DNA from: DASXUX01 sp036504595
GTDB lineage: Bacteria; Planctomycetota; SZUA-567; H5-PLA8
Direction of reading: 5' to 3'
Assembly: GCA_036504595.1 (NCBI GenBank)
Contig: DASXUX010000042.1
Coordinates: 62,001-126,000 of the forward strand
DNA length: 64,000 nucleotides
Shown here: piece by piece, positions 33,801 to 41,334 of the stretch
Layout of the letters: the number at the start of each line of letters is the position of its first letter
How positions within the stretch are numbered: the first letter of the stretch is position 1
Made by a program: the position numbers and the translations under genes
Notes under the pieces: model-generated
What the model saw: the letters and a program-made list of their open reading frames with translations, nothing else
Told to the model about the DNA's origin: nothing
Databases searched by the model: none

Positions 33801-36800
33801 CGCGGTGGGGATCGGGACGCCGGCGGGAACGGGCGCGGTGGCGCCGACGTTGCGGTCGGTCGAAACCGGGGCGGCAACCGTGGCGCTGGCGTGCGCGGGC
33901 GGCGGAGGTTCGATCGCGAGCGGGGCGTCATCGATGGCGGGCATTCCGAGCGGGCGCGCGGCGCCGGCGTCGTGGCGCGGGCTGTTAGCCTGCGCGGGCA
34001 GGCTGATAGCCTGCCCCACGGTGGGCAGTTCGGTGTCGAAGACCATCGCCGGCGTCTGGCCGGAGGGCGCGGGTTCGGGCAGCGGCGCATCGTTACGCGC
34101 GGCCGGGAAATTTGTCTTGGCCAGTGTCGGACCGGGCGGCGCGGGAGCCGGCGCGGGCGCGGGGGCTCCAGCGGCGGGCAGCGCATCGGTCCCGAGCGGC
34201 GCGTCGGCTTCGGGGGCAGAGGGCGCTCGGCCAGAGAGTGCGCCGGGCGGCGGCTGCGGGCGGGATTCTTGCGGCGGCGCGGCTTCGAGTGTTGTCGCGG
34301 CAGGAGCGCCGGCGGTCTTCACGTCGGTGGCGGCCAGGTCGGGGAGCTTGCCGTCTCCGCCCATGCCGCCGATGCCGTTGCTGGTCGCGAGTTTCACAAC
34401 TTCGTCGCCGGTGCCGGAACGGAGCGCTTCCAGGCGGCGCATCTGTTGTTCGCTGAGGGCGCCGCCGAGGCTTTCCTCGGACTCGAGCAGACTGACCTGC
34501 ACGCTGTCGGGCAGGAAGGTCATGAGCTGCGTGCGCGGCATGGCCCACGGCAGCAGGCCGAGATGGATCAGCATGGAATAGACGGCGTAGCGGACCCAAG
34601 GGCGCTTGACGGCGCGGTGAATCGCCAAGGCCGCTGCCAGCAGCACGACAATGAGCGCGATGAGAATCCAGTTCAGGACGCGCGGGGTTTCGGAGACCGG
34701 GGCGATGGAGAAGGGCGTGGCGCGTTCGATGAGGACTTCAACGACCTGTTCCTCAACAATGGGTCCGGCCTCGGGGCTAGCCGGATTTGCCGGCACGGAG
34801 GCCGGCGCTACCCCGCGAATGAGGAGGCGGCAACGCTGGCCGGCCTGAGCGTCGGGGCGGGCTCGCAAGAAGACTTCGATCGTTTCGCGGCCGGGAAGAG
34901 AGACGGACTGATGCAGCGCGTCGCCGGCGGATTCGTCGAAGAACGTCGCGCACGCCGGCTGTTTCTTTCCCTCGGCTTCAGCTTCGGTGAGGCCGGTGCT
35001 GACGGGGACGAGCTCCATCGTCAGGGGGATGGCGTCGTCGCGGTGCGAGATGACGCGGGCGCTGTCGCTGGGAAGCTTGGCGCGCGTTTCGAAGCGCAGC
35101 ACGAGGGTGCTGGGCGATACGTGGAACGGCGCGGGAGTGATTTCGTTGATGACGGTGACGGTGACCGGCAGGGTGATGGTGCCGAGGCGCGAGGTGACGT
35201 TGAGCTGCGTGCGGTAGAGGCCGTCTTGGGCGGAGTCGGGAATCTCGAGCGTGAGGGGAATCGGCTCCGTCGATTGCGGATTGCGGATTGCGGATTGCGG
35301 ATTGTCGCCGGCAGAGAGCGTTACGGCTTCGATCGGTTTATCCGGAAGCTTAAGAGCATCCGACGGGAGAGTGATCTTGGGGATGCGGACTTTAGCGAAA
35401 GGGGTGGCTTGCGTGATGGCCACGGGCATCGCTCGGGCGCCGTCGGCCTTCAGCGTGAGGAAGAGTTTGCGCTTCTGGCCTTGGATGAGTGAGCCGAAAT
35501 CCAGCGTCGTCGGATCTATCGCAAGGCGGGGAGTGATGACGGTGGCGATCCAGCGGTGGACCATCAGGGCGGGGCCGGCTTCGATGGCGATCCAGCCGGC
35601 GATTTCGCCGGACGGGGTTTGCGGCGGAATGGTGAGGGAGAAGGTTGAGCTGGCGCACGGTTCAGGACGAAGTGCGGATTGCGGATTGCGGATTGCGGAT
35701 TGAGCAGACTCCAATGCGGGAGGCGTGAGCGATGTCTGGACTGTTGCGCAACGCGGGTCGGGGAGCAGCTTGATTGAGGCATTCAATGGCGGACGGAGGC
35801 CGGGTTGGGACCACTGCCAGCGGATCGTGCGCGTGAGGCTGTCGCCGGGTTCGACGCGGCCGAAATCGAGCGGGGCCTCGACGAGGAGGTGCTGTGGGGC
35901 GACGAGGCATTTGATCTGGACGCGGGCAAGTTCGCGGCCGCCGATGTCGCGCAGGATAAGCCAGCGGGTGAGCATGCCTTCGGGCGCGTCGGCGCTGAGG
36001 TCGAGATCGATGTCGAGGTCGGCGCCTTGGGGATTACAGGTCAGGGCCAGCGTGGAGGGAGAGGTGAGACGAAGGGGGCGGATGGCGTCGAGGAGCTCTT
36101 CGCTCTTGGCTCTTGGCTCTTGGCTCTTGGATTCGGCGACCGGGCTTTTGCTTCCAAGAGCTAAGAGCAAAGAGCTAAGAGCGCGGTGGCTGTGAGGGAG
36201 GATTTCGGCGCCGCAGATGGTCAGGGTGCCGCCGGTGGAGGTCAGGCGCAGTTGTGCGGGGGCTCGGTCGCCGGGTTGCAAGCGGCCGAGGTCGATTTCG
36301 GGCGGGGCTTGCAGCGCGGGCGTCGCGATCTGAATGCGCCAAGGGACACGCAGGAGAGGCGCGCCGGCGAGCTGGCATTCCAGTGTGCCGGAGTATGTGC
36401 CGGGGGCGGCAAGTTCAGGGAGAAGCAACTTGAAGGGGACGGACAGGTTTTCGCGTGGCTTGAGGGTGGCGGGGACGGGCGGAACGTCCACGCGCAGACC
36501 TACCCCCCCGGCCCCCTTCCCGGAGGAACCTACCCCCCCGACCCCCTTCCCTAGGAGGGAAGGGGGAGACGAAGCGACGGAGAACGCGCCGCCGCTGCCG
36601 CGGACACGGAGGGCGACTTGAGCTGGGACGTCTTCGCCGGCGAAGTGCGTGCCGAGGTCCAGCGGGCCTTGCACCAACAGCGCGGGGCCGTTGTGGCGAT
36701 GGACGACGAACGTGGATTGAGTTTCGCGGCGGAAGTCGGCGTCGCCGCGTTTGCCGGTGACGACGACCTGAAGGGTGCCGGTGGTGTTGTCCGGATACGC

Positions 36801-38339
36801 TCCGCCGGCGGGGTCGAGCGGCGGGAGGAATGTGGCGTAGATGCCATCGCCGGCGGCGCCGTCGTCGTGCTTGCCGTCATCGAAAAGCTGCGCGGTGATC
36901 GTGCGGTCACCGGCTGAAGTGAAGCGCAGCGTCGTTTGAACCGTTGCGCCGGAAACGGGGGCGTCGGCTTCACAAAGGGAGATCGCGAGGGTCGGTTCGT
37001 CGGCGTCGATTTCGAGCGGGGCGCTGGGCTGAAGCTGTGTGCGATAGAGAACCGGATACAGAGCGGTCCGCGCGGTGACGGAGAGAGAAGTCTGCTGGCC
37101 TTCCCACTGCGCGCGCCATTTGCCTTCTTCGGGAACCTCGGTGAAGAATTCGGGGCGGGCTTGCTGTGGGCTTTGCCAGGACTGGCCGGCGGGATTCAGG
37201 ATCTTCAGCGTGCCGGCGCCATCGCCGGTGATCGAGATTGCCAGCGTGCGGCAGGATGAATCGATGGGTAGAGGGGTTTCGGCCTCACCGGCACGGAGGC
37301 CGGCGCTACCGGCGATGTTTCCCGAAAAAACCAGGCGTTGCGCGGCGATGCGGCTGGCGATGGCGGCGTAGGCAAGTCCCAGGTCGCGGTCTTTGGCGGC
37401 GTCGGCGTAGGTGCCTCCGGTTTCGGCGGCGATGCGTTTGAGCAGCGGGCGGTCGGCTTCGCGGCCGAGAGCCAGCGTGTGCACGGCAACGCCGCACTTG
37501 GTGGCTTCTTCGTGAGCGTTACCGTAATTGCCGGGTTCCTGCTTGCCATCGGTGAGCAGGAGGATGTGGCCGCCGGCGGCGCTGCCTTGGCTCGCGGAGC
37601 CTTCTTTCAGCAGTTTCAGCGCGTGGCGGATGCCGCCGTCGATATCGGTCTGGCCAAGCTCGTTAATGCGCTCCAGGGCTTTCTCGAAGCTCTCGTTGAG
37701 CGGCGTCAGGCCGCAGATGAGCCGGGTTTTGTCGTCGAACTGGATGATCGCGATGCGGCCGACGCTGCCGGTGCGGCGCGCGGCGGCGATGAATTCGCGC
37801 GCGGCTTCGACGCGCAGGCGCTGAGGGTCGTTGCGGCCCATGGATAGCGAGCCGTCCATCAGCAGAACGGCATCGGCAGCTTCGGCTTTGAAGGCGACTC
37901 GACCGGGGAGGCGGAACTGACCACCGGCACGGAGGCCGGCGCTACCAGTCTGCGGGACTTTCCAGCGCACGAGCAGATCGCACGGGCCGGTTTGGTTCTG
38001 CGGCGCTTTCAGGCCACGCACGTGGACCAGCCACTGGCCGGGCTTGGGGGATGGCCAGATGAGTGTGCGGCCGAAACCGGCGTCGTTTTCGGCTGGGGCT
38101 GCGTCTGCGGAACGGAGCAGAAACACGTTGACGGAAGGAATCGCCACGGTGCCGTCGCGCGGGACTTCGGGCAGGTCGAGAGTGAATTCCAGCGTATCGT
38201 CCGCACCCAATGCAACGGTTTCAGCGAGGGCGAGTTGGACCGGCGACGGTGCGGGCTGTTCTGCAAAGGCGCAGCTTAGCAGTCCCAGCGCCATGAGGGC
38301 CAGGCAGGAGGTTCTTTGAGAAGGCCGGAGGCCACGCAT
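30807..38339 (-). CDS. Giant VWA / repeat / DUF4159 protein, about 2510 residues
   Basis: From ATG 38339 (AGAGG 7 bases upstream) a signal peptide ends near AFA|EQ. Residues about 155-335 are a VWA domain with a full MIDAS: DGSLSMG, Thr in GQTDIDGG and Asp in LLLTDGKQ. Several beta-sandwich repeats ('D-x-x-x-L-D-F-G') follow. One membrane segment lies at about 1220-1243 (LIALIVVLLAAALAIH). Then come a Pro/Ala-rich stretch, four Gly-rich units of about 126 residues (about 1550-2075), a DUF4159 domain (about 2090-2320; LNMALAKHSGDWN, GMNLLAYALG) and a jelly-roll-like end. Peptides such as SAQSAIRNPQSA, LLLALGSKSPVAES, GVGGVGSSGKGAGGVG, GSAGLRAG and VAPASVPAG are translations of DNA repeats seen between or inside other genes. 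VWA and DUF4159 occur separately in planctomycete membrane operons; this looks like a fusion. Confidence 0.85.
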   Translation of the reverse strand: MRGLRPSQRTSCLALMALGLLSCAFAEQPAPSPVQLALAETVALGADDTLEFTLDLPEVPRDGTVAIPSVNVFLLRSADAAPAENDAGFGRTLIWPSPKPGQWLVHVRGLKAPQNQTGPCDLLVRWKVPQTGSAGLRAGGQFRLPGRVAFKAEAADAVLLMDGSLSMGRNDPQRLRVEAAREFIAAARRTGSVGRIAIIQFDDKTRLICGLTPLNESFEKALERINELGQTDIDGGIRHALKLLKEGSASQGSAAGGHILLLTDGKQEPGNYGNAHEEATKCGVAVHTLALGREADRPLLKRIAAETGGTYADAAKDRDLGLAYAAIASRIAAQRLVFSGNIAGSAGLRAGEAETPLPIDSSCRTLAISITGDGAGTLKILNPAGQSWQSPQQARPEFFTEVPEEGKWRAQWEGQQTSLSVTARTALYPVLYRTQLQPSAPLEIDADEPTLAISLCEADAPVSGATVQTTLRFTSAGDRTITAQLFDDGKHDDGAAGDGIYATFLPPLDPAGGAYPDNTTGTLQVVVTGKRGDADFRRETQSTFVVHRHNGPALLVQGPLDLGTHFAGEDVPAQVALRVRGSGGAFSVASSPPSLLGKGVGGVGSSGKGAGGVGLRVDVPPVPATLKPRENLSVPFKLLLPELAAPGTYSGTLECQLAGAPLLRVPWRIQIATPALQAPPEIDLGRLQPGDRAPAQLRLTSTGGTLTICGAEILPHSHRALSSLLLALGSKSPVAESKSQEPRAKSEELLDAIRPLRLTSPSTLALTCNPQGADLDIDLDLSADAPEGMLTRWLILRDIGGRELARVQIKCLVAPQHLLVEAPLDFGRVEPGDSLTRTIRWQWSQPGLRPPLNASIKLLPDPRCATVQTSLTPPALESAQSAIRNPQSALRPEPCASSTFSLTIPPQTPSGEIAGWIAIEAGPALMVHRWIATVITPRLAIDPTTLDFGSLIQGQKRKLFLTLKADGARAMPVAITQATPFAKVRIPKITLPSDALKLPDKPIEAVTLSAGDNPQSAIRNPQSTEPIPLTLEIPDSAQDGLYRTQLNVTSRLGTITLPVTVTVINEITPAPFHVSPSTLVLRFETRAKLPSDSARVISHRDDAIPLTMELVPVSTGLTEAEAEGKKQPACATFFDESAGDALHQSVSLPGRETIEVFLRARPDAQAGQRCRLLIRGVAPASVPANPASPEAGPIVEEQVVEVLIERATPFSIAPVSETPRVLNWILIALIVVLLAAALAIHRAVKRPWVRYAVYSMLIHLGLLPWAMPRTQLMTFLPDSVQVSLLESEESLGGALSEQQMRRLEALRSGTGDEVVKLATSNGIGGMGGDGKLPDLAATDVKTAGAPAATTLEAAPPQESRPQPPPGALSGRAPSAPEADAPLGTDALPAAGAPAPAPAPAPPGPTLAKTNFPAARNDAPLPEPAPSGQTPAMVFDTELPTVGQAISLPAQANSPRHDAGAARPLGMPAIDDAPLAIEPPPPAHASATVAAPVSTDRNVGATAPVPAGVPIPTAPPTLPPGAELGGGTAAPGPRAAPTEDLARSGASTSVLTGTGTDKSSASGLALSSRVASGVNDSAIDDPLDFGKAVGGASNNPNAPDTPTGGKAAAGGTSPGVARGGSALGSGNGMSATQGLGQGGGDPLAGLGAGGAGIAMSGRSGGTGNLPATSIAGGNGTGAGSIGPGGTGAGAVRRPGAFGLGGEGDEPLAGGLVGGPGGVAPASVPAGSGTPNGKGTGPGVPGGTGLTARGGSALGQLSGTGSAGLRAGSGGLDLAQGIGTGTGVGNGASPGRGGPKLPTVSLGEGTGAGTGNGPGGTGTARRPGGTGAGDGDAPLAIGPVAPASVPAGAGTGVPGGTPGGKGIGPGVIGGTGQPTRGVTALGGFGNGGGSAGLRAGSGGLDLTGGLGFTGGSGLGTGHKPSKIAGLDLGGIPGGSGVGLDGTGTGGSHKKFGTGPGGDGDDPLALGLPPSASNGTGTGRGPGVPKGRDGHGAGEGGTGLPGFGAGGTRVSAVTGGFGRGGAAGSGSGTGASGIGTGTLSGIGDGRTQAVQPKSAALDSGPNSLELESQGGGRRGSELGTGNLRDWRVLKGQASGGLVRLNMALAKHSGDWNSSPTALHFLRSVFIERSGLPELEVNVANLDLTDLKNMQRCSIILITSNLPIDFKPAELDCLRKYVEGGGTLWVNDSSASDYEKFDLAFRPVVPQIVPGAELTMLPMDHPLFNSCYDLTKGFKSFRVPPGDKYRVNYIEGVLVPDPNAGEFGRRAGIIYTRNDYADGLEIDPRMQAGMKSLTDLTAAEMQESSLRFGMNLLAYALGSNAPKLPPPADSEAQFEKIYRYNGPALPALDDYTVDLDKWNKPIWRAEADWCNPTEMWLLPDVHEKTKVLSVRFTGGEKFKAAVARLLDTDLSAAQALVFDAYSDLKSGANVSLLFNCKNDRAFESRPVFVRPGWNRNLRFPLNLGDLKSNASKEPWKNHDTPFEPRNEIERITILIYNLSDSGAMKLGPIRKQPQ
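32659..33192. repeat. Four copies of the intragenic palindrome in the Gly-rich units
   Basis: Copies of CCGGCACGGAGGCCGGCGCT lie at 32659-32681, 32806-32829, 33042-33065 and 33170-33192. The minus frame reads GSAGLRAG (first and third) or VAPASVPAG (second and fourth). The copies fall at matching places of two tandem units of about 126 residues, so the pair pattern was probably duplicated with the unit. Confidence 0.85.
34790..34812. repeat. Intragenic palindrome in the giant gene, near the membrane segment
   Basis: The copy reads GVAPASVPAN in the giant protein at about residue 1180. It lies outside the Gly-rich tandem units, so it is likely an independent insertion. Confidence 0.8.
35272..35304. 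repeat. Translated stuttered word, GCGGATT type (copy 1)
   Basis: The word GATTGCGGATTGCGGATTGC is read on the minus strand as NPQSAIRNPQS in the giant protein. A second copy is at 35672. Confidence 0.85.
35672..35702. repeat. Translated stuttered word, GCGGATT type (copy 2)
   Basis: GCGGATTGCGGATTGCGGAT is read as SAQSAIRNPQSA at about residue 883 of the giant protein. The period of 7 bases is not a multiple of three, so only certain copy numbers keep the frame. Confidence 0.85.
36094..36183. repeat. Translated stuttered-word inverted repeat, GCTCTTG type
   Basis: CGCTCTTGGCTCTTGGCTCT and its complement CCAAGAGCTAAGAGCAAAGA form a full hairpin of the kind otherwise found between genes. It is translated as ALSSLLLALGSKS...KSQEPRAKSEELL. 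Confidence 0.87.
36500..36575. repeat. Translated C-rich element, CCTACCCCCCCG type
   Basis: CTACCCCCCCGGCCCCCTTC is repeated twice and followed by the partial complement (GGAGGGAAGGGGGAG). It encodes PPSLLGKGVGGVG and SSGKGAGGVG in the giant protein. A related but different C-rich element is at 41041-41090 between genes. Confidence 0.8.
37289..37310. repeat. Intragenic palindrome just after the VWA domain
   Basis: Read as GSAGLRAGEAE at about residue 346 of the giant protein. It lies between the VWA domain and the first beta domain. Confidence 0.82.
37924..37945. repeat. Intragenic palindrome just before the VWA domain
   Basis: Read as TGSAGLRAGGQ at about residue 135 of the giant protein. 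Together with the copy at 37289 it flanks the VWA domain. Confidence 0.82.
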
Positions 38340-38389
38340 CGTCATGCCTCTGTAATGGTTACAACTTAGTGAGCGGGTGCGTTGAGGGC

Positions 38390-38570
38390 AATTGGTAATT
38401 GGTGATTGGTACTTGGTGAGTGGTACTTGGTGAGTGGTACTTGGTGAGTGGTACTTGGTGAGTGGTCGTCTGGTGGTCTGGTAGTCTGGTAGTCTGGTAG
38501 ACTGTGGGTCTATTTGCCAACCCATTCGCCAAGTAACCAGACACCAGACCACCAGACACCAGACTACCAT
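38390..38570. repeat. Long stuttered-word inverted repeat upstream of the giant gene
   Basis: GAGTGGTACTTGGTGAGTGG is repeated four times, then GTCTGGTGGTCTGGTAGTCT, then the complement (CCAGACACCAGACCACCAGA). It fills the divergent space between the giant gene and the B12 subunit gene, where promoters must lie. Confidence 0.85.
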
Positions 38571-38615
38571 GAGTTTTGAATTTACGTTCGTTACAGGTTC
38601 TGCTAGAAATCGGCT

Positions 38616-39035
38616 ATGGAAAACGCGACACCTGATCGGCGGCACCGGATTCTTGTGGCAAAGCCTGGGCTGGATGGGCATGACCGCGGCGCGAAAGTTG
38701 TGGTGAAGGCGCTCACGGACGCCGGATATGAGATCATCTATTTGGGCCTGCATCAGGAGCCGGAGGCAATTGTCGAAGCGGCTCTGCAGGAGGACGTTGA
38801 GGCCATCGGGTTGTCAATTTTGTCTGGCGCGCACATGACGTTGTTTCCGGCGGTGATCGAACTGCTGCGGAAGAACAATATGGGAGACGTGCTGGTTTTC
38901 GGAGGCGGAATTATTCCGCAAAAGGATGTCGCGGCGCTGCAGGCCGCGGGCGTGGGCATGCTTTTCACTCCCGGAACGGACACGCGGCAGATTGTGGCTT
39001 ATCTGGACGAATTCTTTGCGAAAAAGCAAGCATAA
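38616..39035 (+). CDS. B12-binding subunit of methylmalonyl-CoA mutase type
   Basis: The 139-residue protein is a stand-alone cobalamin-binding domain with the base-off motif DGHDRGAKVV (His ligand in D-x-H), then the LSILSGAHMT and VFGGGIIP strands (G-G-x-I-x-x). It is the C-terminal domain of mutases such as methylmalonyl-CoA or isobutyryl-CoA mutase; the catalytic subunit is not in the window. It would support a carbon-skeleton rearrangement with adenosylcobalamin. Hydroxyacyl-CoA dehydrogenase and crotonase follow on the same strand. Confidence 0.92.
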   Translation: MENATPDRRHRILVAKPGLDGHDRGAKVVVKALTDAGYEIIYLGLHQEPEAIVEAALQEDVEAIGLSILSGAHMTLFPAVIELLRKNNMGDVLVFGGGIIPQKDVAALQAAGVGMLFTPGTDTRQIVAYLDEFFAKKQA

Positions 39036-39040
39036 TGGAC

Positions 39041-39231
39041 AAGGGGTATAGGGTATGGGGTATGGGGGCGGATTTGACGAGAACACCATCACCATTACCC
39101 GACGCTCCATATCCTAATTTTGGTCCGCTATTGGCTGAAGTATGATGAGTGGTCGTTGGCCGGGAGGGTTTGGACCGGGGAAGCCATCACCATACCCGCT
39201 ACCCCTACCCCATACCCCATACCCCTGTAGG
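39041..39231. repeat. Stuttered-word inverted repeat, GGGTATGG type
   Basis: AAGGGGTATAGGGTATGGGG pairs with ACCCCATACCCCATACCCCT about 130 bases later. A short unrelated middle lies between. It separates the B12 subunit gene from the dehydrogenase gene, ending 10 bases before the latter's ribosome site. Confidence 0.85.
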
Positions 39232-39247
39232 GCCGGGAGGGCCGCTG

Positions 39248-40096
39248 ATGCCGAATTCCACGATTGCAGTTATTGGTGCAGGGACGATGGGTGCCGGGAT
39301 CGCTCAGGTGGCGGCGAGCTGCGGCTTGGATGTGTTGCTGATCGATACGGCTCACGAAACGTTGCGCCACGCCATCGACCGGATCAGTCATTCGCTGCAG
39401 CGAATGGTGAAGAAGGGAGTACTGCCGGACGGCGAGGCCGACCATATCCCCCGGCGAATTAACTCCGGGACGGAGTTGAGTGCCGCTCGAAACGCCGACT
39501 TTGTTATCGAAGCGGTTTTTGAAGATGAGTCAGTGAAACGGCAGCTCTGGGAGCGCCTGGATACGATCTGCCTGCCGGAAGCGTTTTTCGCAACGAACAC
39601 GTCGAGCATTTCGATCACGCAGCTTGCGTCCGCGACGCGAGTCCCCGAACGCTTCATCGGGCTGCACTTCTTCAATCCGGTGCCGGTGATGAAACTGGTG
39701 GAAGTGATTCGCGGGTGCCGCACCAGCCAGGCCACGACGGACGCGGCGCTGGAACTGGTGAAGAAGCTGCAGAAGACGCCGGTGGAAGTGCACGACTATC
39801 CGGGGTTTGTTTCGAATCGCGTCCTGATGCCGATGATCAACGAGGCCATCTTTGCGGTTTATGAAGGAGTCGCGACGCCGCAGGCCGTGGATGAAATCTT
39901 CAGGCTCGGGATGGCTCACCCCATGGGCCCGCTGGCTCTAGCGGATTTGATCGGGCTGGACGTGTGTTTGAACATCATGGAAGTGCTTCAGCGCGGATTC
40001 GGCGATCCCAAGTACCGGCCCTGTCCGCTGCTGCGGCAGATGGTGGCGGCGAAGAAGCTGGGACAGAAGACGGGGGAAGGATTTCATAAATACTGA
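39248..40096 (+). CDS. 3-hydroxybutyryl-CoA dehydrogenase
   Basis: The N-terminal VIGAGTMGAGIAQ motif binds NAD(H). The catalytic pair is His140 in GLHFFNP and Glu152 in KLVEVIRG, with Ser120 in NTSSISI. GFVSNR and the C-terminal helical domain follow. The 282-residue enzyme interconverts 3-hydroxyacyl-CoA and 3-oxoacyl-CoA. I take ATG 39248, which has GGAGGG 6 bases upstream; the frame is open into the repeat before it. It is followed by a crotonase, as in butyrate-type or beta-oxidation operons. Confidence 0.95.
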   Translation: MPNSTIAVIGAGTMGAGIAQVAASCGLDVLLIDTAHETLRHAIDRISHSLQRMVKKGVLPDGEADHIPRRINSGTELSAARNADFVIEAVFEDESVKRQLWERLDTICLPEAFFATNTSSISITQLASATRVPERFIGLHFFNPVPVMKLVEVIRGCRTSQATTDAALELVKKLQKTPVEVHDYPGFVSNRVLMPMINEAIFAVYEGVATPQAVDEIFRLGMAHPMGPLALADLIGLDVCLNIMEVLQRGFGDPKYRPCPLLRQMVAAKKLGQKTGEGFHKY

Positions 40097-40108
40097 GCGC
40101 AAAACAGC

Positions 40109-40189
40109 AAACCGCAGAGGACGCGGAGGACGCAGAGGAGGGAAGGTGTAAAAGCCGTTCCTCTGCGTCCTCCGCGACCTCTGCGGTGA
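40109..40189. repeat. Stuttered-word inverted repeat, GCGGAGGACGC type
   Basis: ACCGCAGAGGACGCGGAGGA and CTCTGCGTCCTCCGCGACCT are complementary arms around AGGTGTAAAAGCC. It lies between the dehydrogenase and crotonase genes. Confidence 0.87.
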
Positions 40190-40236
40190 GATTCGTTGCG
40201 CTCCCGCACGCAAAAGGTTTTTCTATGGAGGGTTTT

Positions 40237-41004
40237 ATGCCCGAAACGCTGCGAGTGGAATGCGACGGGGAGTTGGCGAGCATCGTCTTCTACCGGCTGA
40301 AGGGGCCGAATATTGTTTCGTCGGCGGTGCTGAAGGAACTGGAGGCGGCGTGGGCGGATTTGGCGGTCAGCAAAGTTCGCGTGTGTATTCTTCGCGGCGA
40401 CGGGAAGGCGTTTCTGGCGGGCGCGGACATTCGCGAGATGGCGGGCTTTACGCCGGCGGCGGCGCGGGAGTTTTCCGCTCGGGGGCAGCGGATCTTCGAC
40501 GCGTTCGAGAGTTCAGAGATTGTCACCATTGCAGCGATTCACGGCGCGTGCCTGGGCGGCGGGTGCGAGCTGGCGTTGGCGTGCGACATCCGGATCGGTT
40601 CGACAGGGATGCAGATGGGGCAGCCGGAGGTGAACCTGGGACTGATTCCCGGCTGGGGCGCGACGGCGCGCTTGCCGCGGATCGTCGGCACGGGCTGGGC
40701 GCTGCGCATGCTGCTGAGCGGCGAGGCGCTGCTGGCCGATGCGGCTCTGGCGTCGGGGCTGGTGACCGAGATTGGGCCGCCGGAAGATGTGCAGCCGCGC
40801 GCGGAAAAGCTGGCTCGAACGATTTTGTCTCGCGGGCCGCAGGCGGTGCGGCGGACCAAGCAGCTTGCTCGCGCGGCGCTGGAGAGTTCGTTCAGTGAAG
40901 CCTTGGCGGCGGAGCGGCTGGCGTTTGGGACGACGTTTGAATGCTCTGAAGCGAGCGAAGGGTTGAAGGCGTTTATTGAAAAACGGGCGGCGAAGTTCTT
41001 TTAG
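40237..41004 (+). CDS. Enoyl-CoA hydratase/isomerase (crotonase)
   Basis: The crotonase core FLAGADIREM is followed by GACLGGGCELALACD with Glu111, and PEVNLGLIPGWGATARLPRIVG with Glu131; these are the two acids used by hydratases. The oxyanion-hole Gly residues are present. The 255-residue enzyme would hydrate crotonyl-CoA-type substrates. GGAGGG lies 4 bases before ATG 40237, so I prefer it to the ATG at 40225. It sits next to hydroxyacyl-CoA dehydrogenase, and together they form two consecutive steps. Confidence 0.92.
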   Translation: MPETLRVECDGELASIVFYRLKGPNIVSSAVLKELEAAWADLAVSKVRVCILRGDGKAFLAGADIREMAGFTPAAAREFSARGQRIFDAFESSEIVTIAAIHGACLGGGCELALACDIRIGSTGMQMGQPEVNLGLIPGWGATARLPRIVGTGWALRMLLSGEALLADAALASGLVTEIGPPEDVQPRAEKLARTILSRGPQAVRRTKQLARAALESSFSEALAAERLAFGTTFECSEASEGLKAFIEKRAAKFF

Positions 41005-41334
41005 TCATTGGTCATTAACGGCAACGCTTATTGCGGATTGCCCCCTCACCCCTAACCCCTCTCCCTCGCGGAGGGGGACCGGAGCGGCGGCATCACGCAG
41101 GGACGACGTTTGCGGATTGAACAGCAACGCCACCAGACTACCCGCCTACCAGACCACTACACGACCAGACCACCATCGCAGTAACCTTCGGGGCGGCAAG
41201 ATTCACTCAATGATGGTCGCAAACAGGTGGACACGCGAGCGTGCTATGGAACTCGGCTTGCGTGGCACCGGCTGCGAAGCGCGGAAAAGGCCGCGGGGGT
41301 GCTAGTTTCCGCCACAATTATGGAGGGGGTTGCT
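41005..41334. other. Gene-free stretch with two repeats
   Basis: It holds a C-rich repeat (CCCCTCACCCCTAACCCCTC with CTCGCGGAGGGGGA) at 41041-41085 and a stuttered ACCAGACTACC type at 41130-41180. The remaining 150 bases lead to the next gene. I see no RNA gene or clear promoter. Confidence 0.6.

Noticed and set aside
32599..34581. A 660-codon open frame on the plus strand within the giant gene
   Set aside because: It mirrors the Gly/Pro-rich repeat in high GC and reads as Pro/Ala/Ser runs; the minus frame has the VWA and DUF4159 domains.
41187..41334. Leader of the secreted protein gene as a c-di-GMP riboswitch
   Set aside because: The GEMM core elements are not present in order.
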